Shown here piece after piece: positions 34,905-44,581 of a stretch of DNA of 64,000 nucleotides. The position numbers and the translations under genes were made by a program. The stretch comes from Gemmatirosa kalamazoonensis. GTDB taxonomy: Bacteria; Gemmatimonadota; Gemmatimonadetes; Gemmatimonadales; Gemmatimonadaceae. The stretch lies in assembly GCF_000522985.1 (NCBI RefSeq), contig NZ_CP007128.1, positions 3,332,220 to 3,396,219 of the forward strand, read 5' to 3'. Each line of letters begins with the position of its first letter. The first letter of the stretch is position 1. The notes beneath the pieces were generated by a model, which saw only the letters and a program-made list of their open reading frames with translations, did not search any database and was not told where the DNA came from.

Positions 34905-37900
34905 CGACAACGAGGCGGGACCGGCCGCGAGCCGGCAGATCGGGCGCCCGGCGCTTGACCGGGGGGCGGGACGTCTCGCGACCCTCGTCGCGGCGTCCGC
35001 CGCGGCGCTGCTCGCGGCGCTCTGGATGCGGGAGCCGCGCGTATCGTACCTCGCGGGCGCGCTCGTCGCCACCGGCGTGGCTGTCGTCGTCGCGTGGCGC
35101 ATCCGCGTCGCGCGCGTCGTCGCCCTGCTGTTCGCTGCCGCAGCGGTCGCGTTCGGCACGCCGGCGTGGTGGACCCAGCGCCTCCTTGGCGACGTCGACG
35201 GCGCGTGGCTCCGCACCCGCGAGCTCCGCGAGCGCGACGGGGAGGCGGCGTACGTGCGCGCCGTCGCCCAGGCCGCCGAGCAGCTCGCGTCCATCGCCCG
35301 TGCCGGCCTCGCCGTCCCCGATTCGTCGCCGGCGTCGTTCGACCGGCTCGGGAAGCTGATCGGTCACGGCCGTGGAGAGCGCGGGCTCGTCCTGCTCCAC
35401 GGCGGCCGGCCGACGGCGTGGGCCGGCGAGGTGCGCGTCCCGCTCGACTCGATGCGCGGGCCGAGCGGCGTCCTGGAGACGCCGTTCTACGTCGTGCTGT
35501 ACGTGTCGGCGGAGCGCGGCGCCGCGCGCGTGATCGCGACCGAGCTGCTCCAGGCGAACCCGCCGGGGACGCTGTTCGCCCGCTCGCTGGGCCAGACGCT
35601 GACCGACGAGACGGGCGGATGGCGGTCGCACTTCGCCGCGCCACGGGCGGGGCTCGACAGCTCGTGGCACGTGCTGACGTGGATGGGCGGCCCGCTCGTC
35701 GCGCTGCAGCGCGATCCTCCCGGCCGCGAGTCGCTGCGAGCGCGCGTCGTCGAGCGCGGCCGGTCGCAGGCGGCGCCGGGGCTCGCGGCGATGGTGCTGG
35801 TGCTCGTCGCGGGCGCGTGGCGCCGGCCACGCGGCGAGTCGCGGCATCTGCTCTCGCGCCGACTCGGCTCGCTGCTCGTGCCGCTGGCGGCGATCCAGGT
35901 CGTGCCCCTCAGCTCTCTGTCGAACGCGACGCGACTGTTCGACCCGTCCGTGTTCTTCGTGCCTAACGGGTTGGGGTACACCGCGAGCCTCGGCGCGCTC
36001 GCGCTCACGAGCGTGGTCCTGCTGCTCGCGATCTTCGCCATCCTGCGCTCCGGTCGGCCGCTCGCCTCGCGCTTCGTCTCCGCGATCGTGGTCCTCGGCG
36101 TCACCGGCGTGGCGCCGTTCGTCCTGCGTGACCTCGCGCGCGGCATCAGCCCGCCCACGTTGGGCGCCACGCTGCAGCTCTGGGTGGGGTGGCAGCTCGC
36201 GCTCTTCCTGCCGGCGGCGGCGCTCATGATCGCCGGCGCCACGGCGGGGCGCGTGGTGCTCGGCCGCGGCCGCGGCGTGCCGCCGCTCGTGGCGCCGCTG
36301 CTCGGTGGGATCGCCGCCGTCGTGGGGCCGGTGCTGTGGCGCGCTCCGGCGGGCTGGCCGAGCTGGTACCCGCTGCTCTGGTGCGCCGCCGTGGGCGCGC
36401 TGGCGCTCACCCGGCGCACGCGCGCGGTCGTCGTCGCGGCGTCGGCGGTCGCGGGGCTCGGCGCGGCGACGCTCGTGTGGGGGGCCGTCGCGCACCGGCG
36501 CGTCGAACTCGCGCAGCAGGACGTGCGCGGCCTCACGACGCCCGACTCGACCGCGGAGAGCCTGCTCGAGCGCATGAACCGTCAGCTCGCCGATGCGCCG
36601 CCGCGGACCGAGGCCGAGCTGCTCGAGCGTTACGCGTCGTCGGCGCTGTGGGCCGCCGATCTGCCGGTGGTGCTCACGAGCTGGGTGCCCGTCGGGTACT
36701 CCGACAGCGTCGCCGCCACCGTGGCGACGGAGGCGTTGTCCGTCGATTCGGTGACGGTCCGGCAGCTCGTGTCGACGGTGCGCGAGACGGGGGACGCGGC
36801 CGTCGCTCGGCTCAACGGCGAGCCGGGGGTCGCCGCGGTGCTCGCCGTGCCGCACGAGGGGCGCGTGACGACGGTCGCGGTGTTCTCGCGCACGCGCGTC
36901 GTGCCGGAGAAGCCGCTCGCGCCGCTGCTCGGTCTGCGCCCGCCGACGCGCGGCGAGGTGCCGTACACGGTGTCACTCCTCGAGCGGCTCCCGCGCGACG
37001 CGCGTGCCGTCGACGCGCCGGCGCCCACGTGGACGCGTGAGGGGAGCGAGATCCACGGCGACTGGATCGTCAACATCGGCACCGGACGCGCCCGCGCCCA
37101 CGTCGAGGTCGAGCTGCGACCGTTCGACGTGCTGGTGCAGCGCGGTGCGCTCCTCGTGCTGCTCGACATGTTCGTCATCGGTGTGCTGTGGACGGTGCCC
37201 GCGGCGGCGGACGGGATGCTGCTCCGCCGCGTGCGCGTGCTGCGCGCCGCGTCGCGCCGCTCCTACCGCGCGCGCCTGACGGTGGCCCTGTTCGGCTTCT
37301 TCGTCGTGCCCGCGGCGACGTTCGCGGTGTGGTCGTACCGTCAGCTCCAGTCGAGCGACGTCGAGGGGCGCCGGCTGCTCGTGCGCGAGACGCTGCGCGC
37401 CGCCGCGGCCGAGGTGCCGGATTCGGGCGGCGGGGGACTCGCCGCGCTCGGCGGCCGTCTGCAGACGCCGCTGCTCGTCTACGAGGGTGGCGTGTTGAAG
37501 CGCGCGAGTGACCCGCTGCTCGTCGATCTCGCACCGACGGGACTGATGCTGCCGCGCGACCAGGCGCTGCACGTCGCGCTCGGCGAGGAGCAGGAGTCGT
37601 CGCAGGAGCTGCGCGCCGGGCGCACCGACGCCCTGTTCGGCTACCGCGCGGCGGTCGACGCGGCGTCGCAGCGCGTCGTCGTCGCCGCGCCGGCGCGCAC
37701 CGACGACGTGGTGCTCGACCAGCGACGGCGCGACCTCGGCTTCCTCGTGCTGCTCGTCGCCGCGGGCGGCGCGCTCGCCGCGCTCTGGCTCAGCGGGCTC
37801 GCGGCGCGCGAGCTCGCGCGTCCGGTCGGCGCGCTGCGCGAGGCGGCGCTCGCCATCGCGGCGGGCGAGCGCGAGCCCGCGCTGACCGTGGAGCCACCGA

Positions 37901-39005
37901 CCGAGTTCCGTCCGGTGTTCGCTGCGTTCCGTCGCATGGCGACGGATCTGAGCGAGAGCCGCTCGGCGCTCGAGGCGGCGCAGCGGCGCACTGCGGCCGT
38001 GCTGCGCAACGTCGCGAGCGGCGTCGTCGCCGTCGGAAGCGACGGCCGCCTAACGATCGCGAACCCGCGCGCCGAGCAGCTGCTCGGCACCGCGCTTCCC
38101 GACGGAGCGCCGCTCGCCGACGTCGCGCCGGGCGAGCTCGCGCAGCGCGTGCGGGAGTTCCTCGACCGGCGCGAGCCGGGGCCGGGCGACGAGGAGTTCG
38201 ACCTCGAGCTGCACGGCCGCCAGCTCCGCGCGCGGCTCACGCGCCTCGACGTCCCGCGCGTCGCGCACGACCGTGCCGCCGTGCTCACGCTCGACGACCT
38301 CACCGAGCTCGCGCGCGCGCGCAGCGCGTGCTCGCGTGGGGCGAGATGGCGCGGCAGGTCGCGCACGAGATCAAGAACCCGCTCACGCCGATCCGCCTCG
38401 GCATGCAGCACCTGCGGCGCGCGTACTTCGACCGGCGCGGCAACTTCGACGAGATCCTCGAGCGCAACGTGGAACGCGTGCTCGTCGAGATCGACCGGCT
38501 CGACGAGATCGCGCGCTCGTTCAGCCGCTACGGCACCGCGCCCGACCAGCGGCTGCCCGCGCATGCCACCGACGTCGCCGCCGTGGCGCGCGACGTCGTC
38601 GCGCTCGAGCGCTTCGGCCAGGGTGCGCTCGCGTGGGAGATCGAGGGTGCGGACGCGCCGGTGCACGCGCTCGCGCGCGACGAGGAGCTGCGCGAGGTGC
38701 TGCTCAACCTGCTCGAGAACGCGCGCCATGCGCGGGCGCGCACCGTGCGCGTCTCCGTCGATCGCGACGGGAGCGAGGTCATGCTCCGCGTCGCCGACGA
38801 CGGCGAGGGGATCCCCGACGAGCTGCAGACGCGCGTGTTCGAGCCGCACTTCTCCACGCGCACGAGCGGCAGCGGGCTCGGGCTCGCGATCAGCCGGCGC
38901 ATGATCGAAGGGTGGGGCGGCACGATCGGGCTCCGGTCGCGCGTCGGGGTCGGCACCGAGGTCACGCTGCGCCTGCGCGCGAACGGCGACGGCCGGCACG
39001 ACTGA
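34885..39005 (+). pseudogene. Very large NtrY-like sensor histidine kinase, frameshifted
   Basis: Read through one correction, this is a 1372-residue membrane sensor kinase. It has about ten hydrophobic segments in the first 780 residues, two extracytoplasmic regions, another helix near 950, a HAMP domain (about 970-1025) and a PAS-like domain (about 1030-1110). A HisKA box HEIKNPLTP follows, then the ATPase domain with NLLENARHA, DDGEGIP and GSGLGLAI. The frame breaks in a GC run at 38311-38322: one GC unit too many separates the PAS part from the catalytic part, so the kinase core (from about 38328) is out of frame. The start (GTG 34885) is uncertain. The NtrX-like regulator at 48820 is a possible partner. 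Confidence 0.78.
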
Positions 39006-39086
39006 CGGCGGGTCACGCGACCCTACCCGCACGTCCGACGCCTCGGTATTCTGCCACCGCGCACCCCTCATCCTCTCGACCGCTCC

Positions 39087-40790
39087 GTGTCGCCGACCCC
39101 GCTTCCCGCCGTCACGCTGCCGGCGCATCTCGCGCAGTGGCAACTGCCGCCGGGCTGGTCGTGGGGTGTGGACTTCGTCGAGGAGGAGCACCGGCACTTC
39201 CAGGAGGTCATCGACGCGCTCGGCCGGTCGCTGTCGCTCGTCACCGCGCCGAACCCCGCGCACGAGCACTGGCTGTGGACCGAGGCGCGCGAGCTCGCGC
39301 ACCGCAACCACCCGGCGATCCCGACCACCTATCACTACTGGACCCAGCACCGCGACTCGCGCCGCGGGCCCGGGTATCTGCGCCGCTGGATCGCCGGCGA
39401 GACGCTCACGGCACGGGTGCGGCGGCAGGGCGTGCAGGACGTGCCGTCGGTGCTGCGGCTGCTGCGCGAGGCGGGTGCGGTGACCGCGTACCTGCACGAC
39501 GGCGGCACCGTGCACGGCGCGCTCTCCGGTCGCACGACGTGGCTCACGCCGTCGGGGCGGCTGTGGCTCCTCGGCTGGCAGTGGGCGGTGCGGCGCGAGC
39601 AGATCCCGCGCGAGCTCGCGCCGGACCCCGAGCTGTGCCCGCCGGCGCCGGAATGGCCGCCCGGCGCGTGGGAGCCCACGACGTACAGCGACCAGTGGCA
39701 GCTCGGCGCGATGGCGTTCCTCGCGCTCACCGGCGAGGTCCCGCCCATCGAGGATCCACCGCCGATCGCGCTGGTGCGGCCCGATTGTCCCGCGAGTGCC
39801 GCGGCGGTGATCGATCGCTCGCTGCACCCCGATCCGCGGGAGCGGCATCCGTCGGTGGTCGCGATGGTGCGCGCGCTCGACCGCGGCGTGTCGCTGCGAC
39901 CGGCGATCCTCGTCGGCGACGGCGATGCGCCGGAGGACTCGCTCGAGGCGCGGCTGCGGTGGGCCACCGGCGACGACTACGAGATCCTCTCGCCGTTAGG
40001 CAGCGGCACGTTCGGGTCGGTGTGGCGCGTGCGCGACCTGTCGCTCGGCCGCGAGGTCGCGCTGAAGATGCTCCACCCGCACATCGCGCGCGACAGCGGC
40101 GCCGTCGCACGGTTCCGCCGCGAGGCGCAGCTCGCCGCGCAGCTCGCGCATCCTGCCATCGTGCCCATCTACGACTTCGACACGCGCGGCGCCGTGTCGT
40201 GGTACACGATGGAGCTCGCGGAAGGTGGGTCGGTCGCCGACCTCGTTAGGCGCAGCGGCGCGCGCAAGCTCGCCGAGCTGGCGCCGCAGGTGGAGGCGGC
40301 ACTCGAGGGACTCGCCGCCGCGCACGCCATCGGCGTGATCCACCGCGACCTCAAGCCGGAGAACGTGCTCATCGACCGCTACCGTCGCTGGCGCCTCGCC
40401 GACTTCGGCATCGCGAACGCGCTCGGCGAGGATAGTGTGGGGTCGTCGGGCACGCCGGCGTTCGCGCCGCCCGAGCAGCTGTTGGGCGAGCCGCAGGGAC
40501 CGGCGGCCGACTGCTTCGCGCTCGCCGCGATCGTGTACTACGCGCTCACCGCGCAGCCGCCGTTCGGTGAGGCGGGGGGCCCCGCGGTGCTCGCGCGTCA
40601 GCTCGAGGGGCGCGTGGACCTCGACGGGTTCGAGCCGGCGGTGGCCGACTGGCTCCGGCGCGGCCTCGCCGCCGACGCCGAAGCGCGCTTCTCCGACGCG
40701 ACCGAGATGCAGAACGCGTGGCGCGCCGTCGTCGACGAGGTGTCGCGCGCGTCGGCGCGCCGCGGGCTGCTGAGCCGCATCTTCGCCTGA
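39087..40790 (+). CDS. Serine/threonine kinase with N-terminal pseudokinase domain
   Basis: A 567-residue soluble protein. Residues 290-555 are a complete Hanks-type kinase: glycine loop GSGTFGSV (about 302), VALKML with the ATP Lys, catalytic loop HRDLKPEN (about 418), DFGIAN (about 438), then SSGTPAFAPPEQ. Residues 1-270 look like a second, decayed kinase. HGALSGRTTW (about 142) stands where HRDLKxxN should be, LGWQWA where DFG should be, and later blocks (YSDQWQLGAMAFLALTGEVPP, HPDPRERHPSV) match the C-lobe. There is no transmembrane or sensor domain. The pseudokinase probably regulates the active half. Confidence 0.88.
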   Translation: MSPTPLPAVTLPAHLAQWQLPPGWSWGVDFVEEEHRHFQEVIDALGRSLSLVTAPNPAHEHWLWTEARELAHRNHPAIPTTYHYWTQHRDSRRGPGYLRRWIAGETLTARVRRQGVQDVPSVLRLLREAGAVTAYLHDGGTVHGALSGRTTWLTPSGRLWLLGWQWAVRREQIPRELAPDPELCPPAPEWPPGAWEPTTYSDQWQLGAMAFLALTGEVPPIEDPPPIALVRPDCPASAAAVIDRSLHPDPRERHPSVVAMVRALDRGVSLRPAILVGDGDAPEDSLEARLRWATGDDYEILSPLGSGTFGSVWRVRDLSLGREVALKMLHPHIARDSGAVARFRREAQLAAQLAHPAIVPIYDFDTRGAVSWYTMELAEGGSVADLVRRSGARKLAELAPQVEAALEGLAAAHAIGVIHRDLKPENVLIDRYRRWRLADFGIANALGEDSVGSSGTPAFAPPEQLLGEPQGPAADCFALAAIVYYALTAQPPFGEAGGPAVLARQLEGRVDLDGFEPAVADWLRRGLAADAEARFSDATEMQNAWRAVVDEVSRASARRGLLSRIFA

Positions 40791-40794
40791 CGAC

Positions 40795-42195
40795 TCACTC
40801 GGTCGTCGCGGTCGTCGACGACGTGCCGCGCGCCTCGCGCACCGTCTTCACGTTCACGAACTCGCGCATCCCGATCGCGCTCAGCTCGCGTCCGTAGCCG
40901 GAGCGCTTCACGCCGCCGAACGGCAGCCGCGGATCCGAGGCGACCATGCCGTTCAGGAACACCGAGCCGGCGTCGAGCTCCGCCTCGAAGCGCTGCTTCT
41001 CCGCCGCGTCGGTCGTCCACGCGGCGGCGCCCAGCCCGTACGGCGACGCGTTCGCCACGCGGATCGCTTCGTCGACGTTAGGCACTCGCAGCACGGCCGC
41101 GACGGGGCCGAACACCTCCTCGGTCGCGGCCGGCGCGTCGAGCGGCACGTCGGCGAGCACCGTCGGCGGATAGAAGAACCCAGGACCGTCGAACGGCTGG
41201 CCACCGCAGAGCAGTCGCGCGCCGGCGACGACCGTGCGGCGCACCTGGTCGTGCACGTCGTCGCGGATGCTGCCCGTCGCGAGCGGTCCGACCTGCACGC
41301 CCTCGTCCATCGGGTTGCCGAGACGCAGCGCACGCATGCCGGCGACGAAGCGGTCGAGGAACGGCTCGTACACGTCGGTGTGCACCACGAACCGCTTCGC
41401 GGCGATGCACGACTGGCCGTTGTTGATCGTGCGCGCCGTCACCGCCGTGCGCGCCGCGATGTCCAGGTCCGCGCTCGGCATGACGACGAACGGATCGCTG
41501 CCCCCGAGCTCGAGGACCGACTTCTTCAGATGCCGCCCCGCGGCCGCACCGACGTGGCTGCCCGCGCCCTCGCTGCCGGTGAGCGTCACCGCGGCGACGC
41601 GCGGGTCGGCGATCACCGCTTCCACGCGGTCGCTCGGGATGAGCAGCGTCTCGAACAGTCCCCGCCGGCCGCCCGCGTCGCGCACCACCTCCGCGAGCGC
41701 GAGCGCGCACTGCGGCACGTTCGACGCGTGCTTCAGCACCCCGACGTTCCCCGCGGCGAGCGCGGGCGCCATGAAGCGCACCACCTGCCAGAACGGGAAG
41801 TTCCACGGCATCACCGCGAGCACCACGCCGAGCGGGTCGTAGCGCACGCGTCCCACGCCGCCGTCGTCGTGCACGAGCGTCTCGCCGTCGAGGAATCGCG
41901 CGGCGTGCTCGGCGTAGTAGCGGCATGCGGTCGCGCACTTCGCCGCCTCGTCGCGCGCCGCCTGCAGCGGCTTGCCCATCTCCATCGTCATGAGCCGCGC
42001 GTATCGCTCGCGGCGCTCGTCCAGCAGCACGCCGATGCGGCCGACGAGCGCGGCACGCTCCGCCACCGGCGTGCGGCGCCACTCGCGCGCGGCATCTGCC
42101 GCGCGAGCCAGCGCGGCGTCCACTGCGGCCTCGTCGTGCGGCGGGAACGTGCGCAGGGTCTCGCCGGTGGTCGGGTCGACGGTCGCGATCGGCAT
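40795..42195 (-). CDS. NAD(P)-dependent aldehyde dehydrogenase, succinate-semialdehyde type
   Basis: A 466-residue aldehyde dehydrogenase close to the GabD-like group that oxidises succinate semialdehyde. The catalytic Cys lies in NNGQSCIAAKR, and the general-base Glu in LELGGSDPF. PWNFPFWQ and the cofactor site TGSEGAGSHVGA are also present, as is PFGGVKRSGYGREL near the end. The C-terminal tail is Ser/Thr-rich. It stands alone, convergent with the kinase gene, so the natural substrate is inferred from family resemblance only. Confidence 0.88.
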   Translation of the reverse strand: MPIATVDPTTGETLRTFPPHDEAAVDAALARAADAAREWRRTPVAERAALVGRIGVLLDERRERYARLMTMEMGKPLQAARDEAAKCATACRYYAEHAARFLDGETLVHDDGGVGRVRYDPLGVVLAVMPWNFPFWQVVRFMAPALAAGNVGVLKHASNVPQCALALAEVVRDAGGRRGLFETLLIPSDRVEAVIADPRVAAVTLTGSEGAGSHVGAAAGRHLKKSVLELGGSDPFVVMPSADLDIAARTAVTARTINNGQSCIAAKRFVVHTDVYEPFLDRFVAGMRALRLGNPMDEGVQVGPLATGSIRDDVHDQVRRTVVAGARLLCGGQPFDGPGFFYPPTVLADVPLDAPAATEEVFGPVAAVLRVPNVDEAIRVANASPYGLGAAAWTTDAAEKQRFEAELDAGSVFLNGMVASDPRLPFGGVKRSGYGRELSAIGMREFVNVKTVREARGTSSTTATTE

Positions 42196-42223
42196 GGACG
42201 GATCGAATGGGAGGGTCGGCGGT

Positions 42224-42229
42224 AAACTA
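42224..42229 (-). promoter_or_regulatory. -10 box TAGTTT of the aldehyde dehydrogenase gene
   Basis: TAGTTT on the minus strand lies 28 bases before ATG 42195 and fits the TAnnTT pattern. It implies a leader of about 20 bases. Confidence 0.4.
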
Positions 42230-42276
42230 CTTCCGAGCAGTACGGGCGGCCGTTTAACCTCCGGGCGCCGGGCTCC

Positions 42277-42282
42277 TATCGT
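42277..42282 (+). promoter_or_regulatory. -10 box TATCGT upstream of the FKBP gene
   Basis: TATCGT lies 18 bases before ATG 42301, implying a leader of about 11 bases. The same hexamer precedes ybaB. No -35 is evident. Confidence 0.35.
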
Positions 42283-42300
42283 CCACGAGACTCATTCCGC

Positions 42301-42789
42301 ATGCCGCGCCCCACCCGCTACGTCCTCACGCTCGTCGCCGCGCTCGCGTCGGCCGTCACCCTCGGCTGTCGCGACGTCGAGGCACCGAACGAGGACCCGG
42401 CGACGACGACGTACGCCGCGTCGCTGAACGTGAACCTGTCGCTCATGAAGCGCACGCCGTCGGGGCTCTACTACCAGGACCTTTCGGTGGGCACGGGCAA
42501 GCAGGCGATGAAGGACAGCACGCTCAAGGTCTACTACACCGGCCAGCTGACGTCCGGGCACACGTTCGACACGAACGTGAACAAGACGCCGTTCACGTTC
42601 GTGCTCGGGCAGGGGCAGGTGATCAAGGGCTGGGACGAAGGGATCCTCGCCGGGGAGCCGATGCGCGTGAACGGCCGCCGCCGGCTCGTGATCCCGCCCG
42701 ACCTCGGCTACGGCGGACACACGACGGGCACCATTCCCGCGGGCTCGGTGCTCGTGTTCGACATCACGCTCGTCGGCGTCGGGGCCTGA
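42301..42789 (+). CDS. FKBP-type peptidyl-prolyl isomerase lipoprotein
   Basis: A 162-residue lipoprotein with lipobox VTLGC (C23). Residues 50-162 are an FKBP domain that speeds cis-trans isomerisation of proline bonds in exported proteins. TPSGLYYQDL opens the domain. VYYTGQLTSGHTFDTN is the FKBP core with the active-site Tyr and Asp. VIKGWDEGI, RRRLVIPPDLGYG and IPAGSVLVFDITLVGV complete the signature. It sits upstream of the octamer array and converges with the parB-like gene. Confidence 0.92.
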   Translation: MPRPTRYVLTLVAALASAVTLGCRDVEAPNEDPATTTYAASLNVNLSLMKRTPSGLYYQDLSVGTGKQAMKDSTLKVYYTGQLTSGHTFDTNVNKTPFTFVLGQGQVIKGWDEGILAGEPMRVNGRRRLVIPPDLGYGGHTTGTIPAGSVLVFDITLVGVGA

Positions 42790-42800
42790 CGCGCGACGAA

Positions 42801-42854
42801 CGTTAGGCGGGGTCGTTAGGCCGTCGTTAGGCGACCGTTAGGCGATCGTTAGGC
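42801..42854. repeat. Five-copy CGTTAGGC array
   Basis: CGTTAGGC occurs at 42801, 42814, 42825, 42836 and 42847, all in the same orientation; the last four starts are exactly 11 bases apart and the first gap is 13. The spacer after each octamer is three bases (five in the first). The array fills most of the 80-base gap between the convergent FKBP and parB-like genes. The 11-base period is close to one turn of B-DNA, so a bound protein would see all copies on one face. The same octamer is scattered singly through the window. Confidence 0.85.
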
Positions 42855-42869
42855 CGCTGCCGGGTCGCG

Positions 42870-43880
42870 CTACCGCCGCGGCCGGGCCGCCGGCGGACCC
42901 AGCGCAGCGAGCCGGGCACGCAGTCGGTCGACCTCGCCCGAGAGGATCTCGAGCGCCGCCGCGGCCTCGGTGGCGGTCATGCGCTCGGGCGGCTTCCGCA
43001 CCGTGAGCGTGAACCCGCCGCCGCGCCGCTCGCGCCGCTCCGCCGCCGCCGTGCGACGCGGCGCCCGCGGCGGCTCCTCGACCCCCGCCAGCACCCGTAG
43101 CCGCGCCACGCGTTCGGCCGTCGACGACCCCGTCGCGAGCTCGCGCAGCGCGCGGAACGTGAGTCGCGACAGCACGTCCTCCACCACATCGCCCGGCGCG
43201 CCCACGGCCTCCACCACGTCGGCGTCGAACGCGCGCGCGATCGTCAGCAGGTCGCCGGCGCGGCCATGGCTCGTGCCGAGTGCCCGCGCCACCGCACGCA
43301 CGCTGTCCGGCAGCCCCGCGCCGCGCCGGTTCTCGCGGATCGCGGCGAACGACGACGCCTCCTGCCACGCGGTGAAGTCCTTCCGCAGCAGGTTCCGGCG
43401 GTAGACCACCGCGGCCGCGACGTGATCGGGCACGTCGCCCCGGTCCACCACCGGGACCTCGGCCAGCCCGGCCAGCCGGGCCGCCGCGAGCCGTCGGTGG
43501 CCGGAGAGCAGCTCCAGCGTCCCGCCCGGGATGCGGCGCGCCTCGAGCGGCGTCTCCACACCGTGCTCCGCCACGTCGATCGCGAGGTCGCCGAGCGCGC
43601 GCGCCTCGGCGTCGAGTCCCGTGAACGGCGACGGCTCGGCGGCCTCCCGCGCGACCGCGATGCCGCCCGCCGTCGCGATCGCCGCGCGCACCGCCTCGAC
43701 CGCGCGCGGCGAGGGGCGGCCGCGCGGCTGGAACGGCGACGGCCGCACGTCGTCGGTCGGGACCCGGAGGATCACCTCCGTCGTCGAGGGGCTCCACTGC
43801 GTGAGGACGCTCAGCTCGTCGGCGTCGATGGCGAACGCCGACGACAGATCGGGCGTGCCGCGCGGCGGCTTGCGCGTCAT
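42870..43880 (-). CDS. ParB-like nuclease-domain protein
   Basis: A 336-residue protein. Residues 40-150 form a ParB/Srx-type N-domain: VPTDDVRPSPFQPRG at the start, ETPLEARRIPGGTLELLSGHRRLAAARLAGLAEVPVV with the G-H-R-R box that in ParB binds CTP, then a ParB-like NLLRKDFTAWQEA. A helical DNA-binding region follows (about 165-240), with an HTH-like VRAVARALGTSHGRAGDLL. A 55-residue insertion (about 57-105) separates the first strand from the core. The C-terminus is basic, then coiled coil. It overlaps the parA-like stop by four bases. It is not an obvious chromosomal ParB and could be a partition protein or transcription factor. Confidence 0.8.
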   Translation of the reverse strand: MTRKPPRGTPDLSSAFAIDADELSVLTQWSPSTTEVILRVPTDDVRPSPFQPRGRPSPRAVEAVRAAIATAGGIAVAREAAEPSPFTGLDAEARALGDLAIDVAEHGVETPLEARRIPGGTLELLSGHRRLAAARLAGLAEVPVVDRGDVPDHVAAAVVYRRNLLRKDFTAWQEASSFAAIRENRRGAGLPDSVRAVARALGTSHGRAGDLLTIARAFDADVVEAVGAPGDVVEDVLSRLTFRALRELATGSSTAERVARLRVLAGVEEPPRAPRRTAAAERRERRGGGFTLTVRKPPERMTATEAAAALEILSGEVDRLRARLAALGPPAARPRR

Positions 43881-44581
43881 ACGATCCCCTCGGCCACCAG
43901 CTCGTCGGCGATGGCGCGGATCGCGAGCGCGGGCGGCGAGTCGGGCGCGTACGCGGTGACCGGCAGCAGCCGCTCGTGCGCTTCCGCCACGGCGGCGCCG
44001 CGCCGGATGACCGTCTGCGACAGCTGCGCGCCGAACCCGGACTGCAGGAAGCCGAGCGCGCGCTTCACCGGCCGGCGGTTCTCCTCCTTGTTGCCGACGA
44101 TGCGGTATCCGATGCCGCGCGCCTCCGCCATCGCGGCGAGCTTGCGCGTCTCCGGGATCGATTCCGGGTTCAGCTCCGGCACGATGAGCAGGAAGGCCCG
44201 CGCCTCGGCCAGCACGACGGCGTGTCCGGGATCGTCGAGCATCGGGCGGAGGTCGACGACGACCGTCCGCCCAGGGCGCATCGTACGCGCGAGGTGCTTC
44301 CCGAGCGCCGCGGAGCTGACGCCGGCGAGCGTGGCGCCCCCGCGGTAGAGCGTCATCCCGTGCACCTCGACCGGCTCCGCATGCAACGGGTCGGCGACGG
44401 CGCGCTGCCCGGTGAATCGCGTCAGGGATCCCTGGGGATCGAAGTCCACAAGGGCGATGTCGCGATGATGTTCGGTCGCTAGCGCGTAGCCGATCGCCGC
44501 GGCGACGGTCGTCTTGCCGGTGCCGCCCTTGCCGCTGCCCACGGCGAGCACGCGGCCGCTGTCCGACTGTCGGACACTCAT
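43877..44581 (-). CDS. ParA-like P-loop ATPase
   Basis: A 234-residue ATPase of the ParA/MinD class with the deviant Walker A motif K18-G-G-T-G-K-T-T, Walker A' in LVDFDPQGSLT and a Walker B-like VVVDLRPML. The first ten residues include V-R-Q-S-D-S, encoded by one copy of a 15-17 bp palindrome that recurs 39 bases upstream. It is short, with no N-terminal DNA-binding domain, like orphan or small-plasmid ParA proteins. Together with the overlapping parB-like gene it suggests a partition or positioning cassette on the chromosome. Confidence 0.85.
   Translation of the reverse strand: MSVRQSDSGRVLAVGSGKGGTGKTTVAAAIGYALATEHHRDIALVDFDPQGSLTRFTGQRAVADPLHAEPVEVHGMTLYRGGATLAGVSSAALGKHLARTMRPGRTVVVDLRPMLDDPGHAVVLAEARAFLLIVPELNPESIPETRKLAAMAEARGIGYRIVGNKEENRRPVKRALGFLQSGFGAQLSQTVIRRGAAVAEAHERLLPVTAYAPDSPPALAIRAIADELVAEGIV

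Noticed and set aside
33382-36855. Long minus-strand open frame of 1157 codons
   Set aside because: Only its 3' part is a real gene (33382-34083). The rest is Arg/Ala-rich shadow of the creatininase and kinase genes, caused by high GC.
42801-42854. TTAGGC repeats read as a telomere-like sequence
   Set aside because: TTAGGC is a nematode telomere unit, but here five copies lie internally between two bacterial genes with spacers; there is no replicon end.
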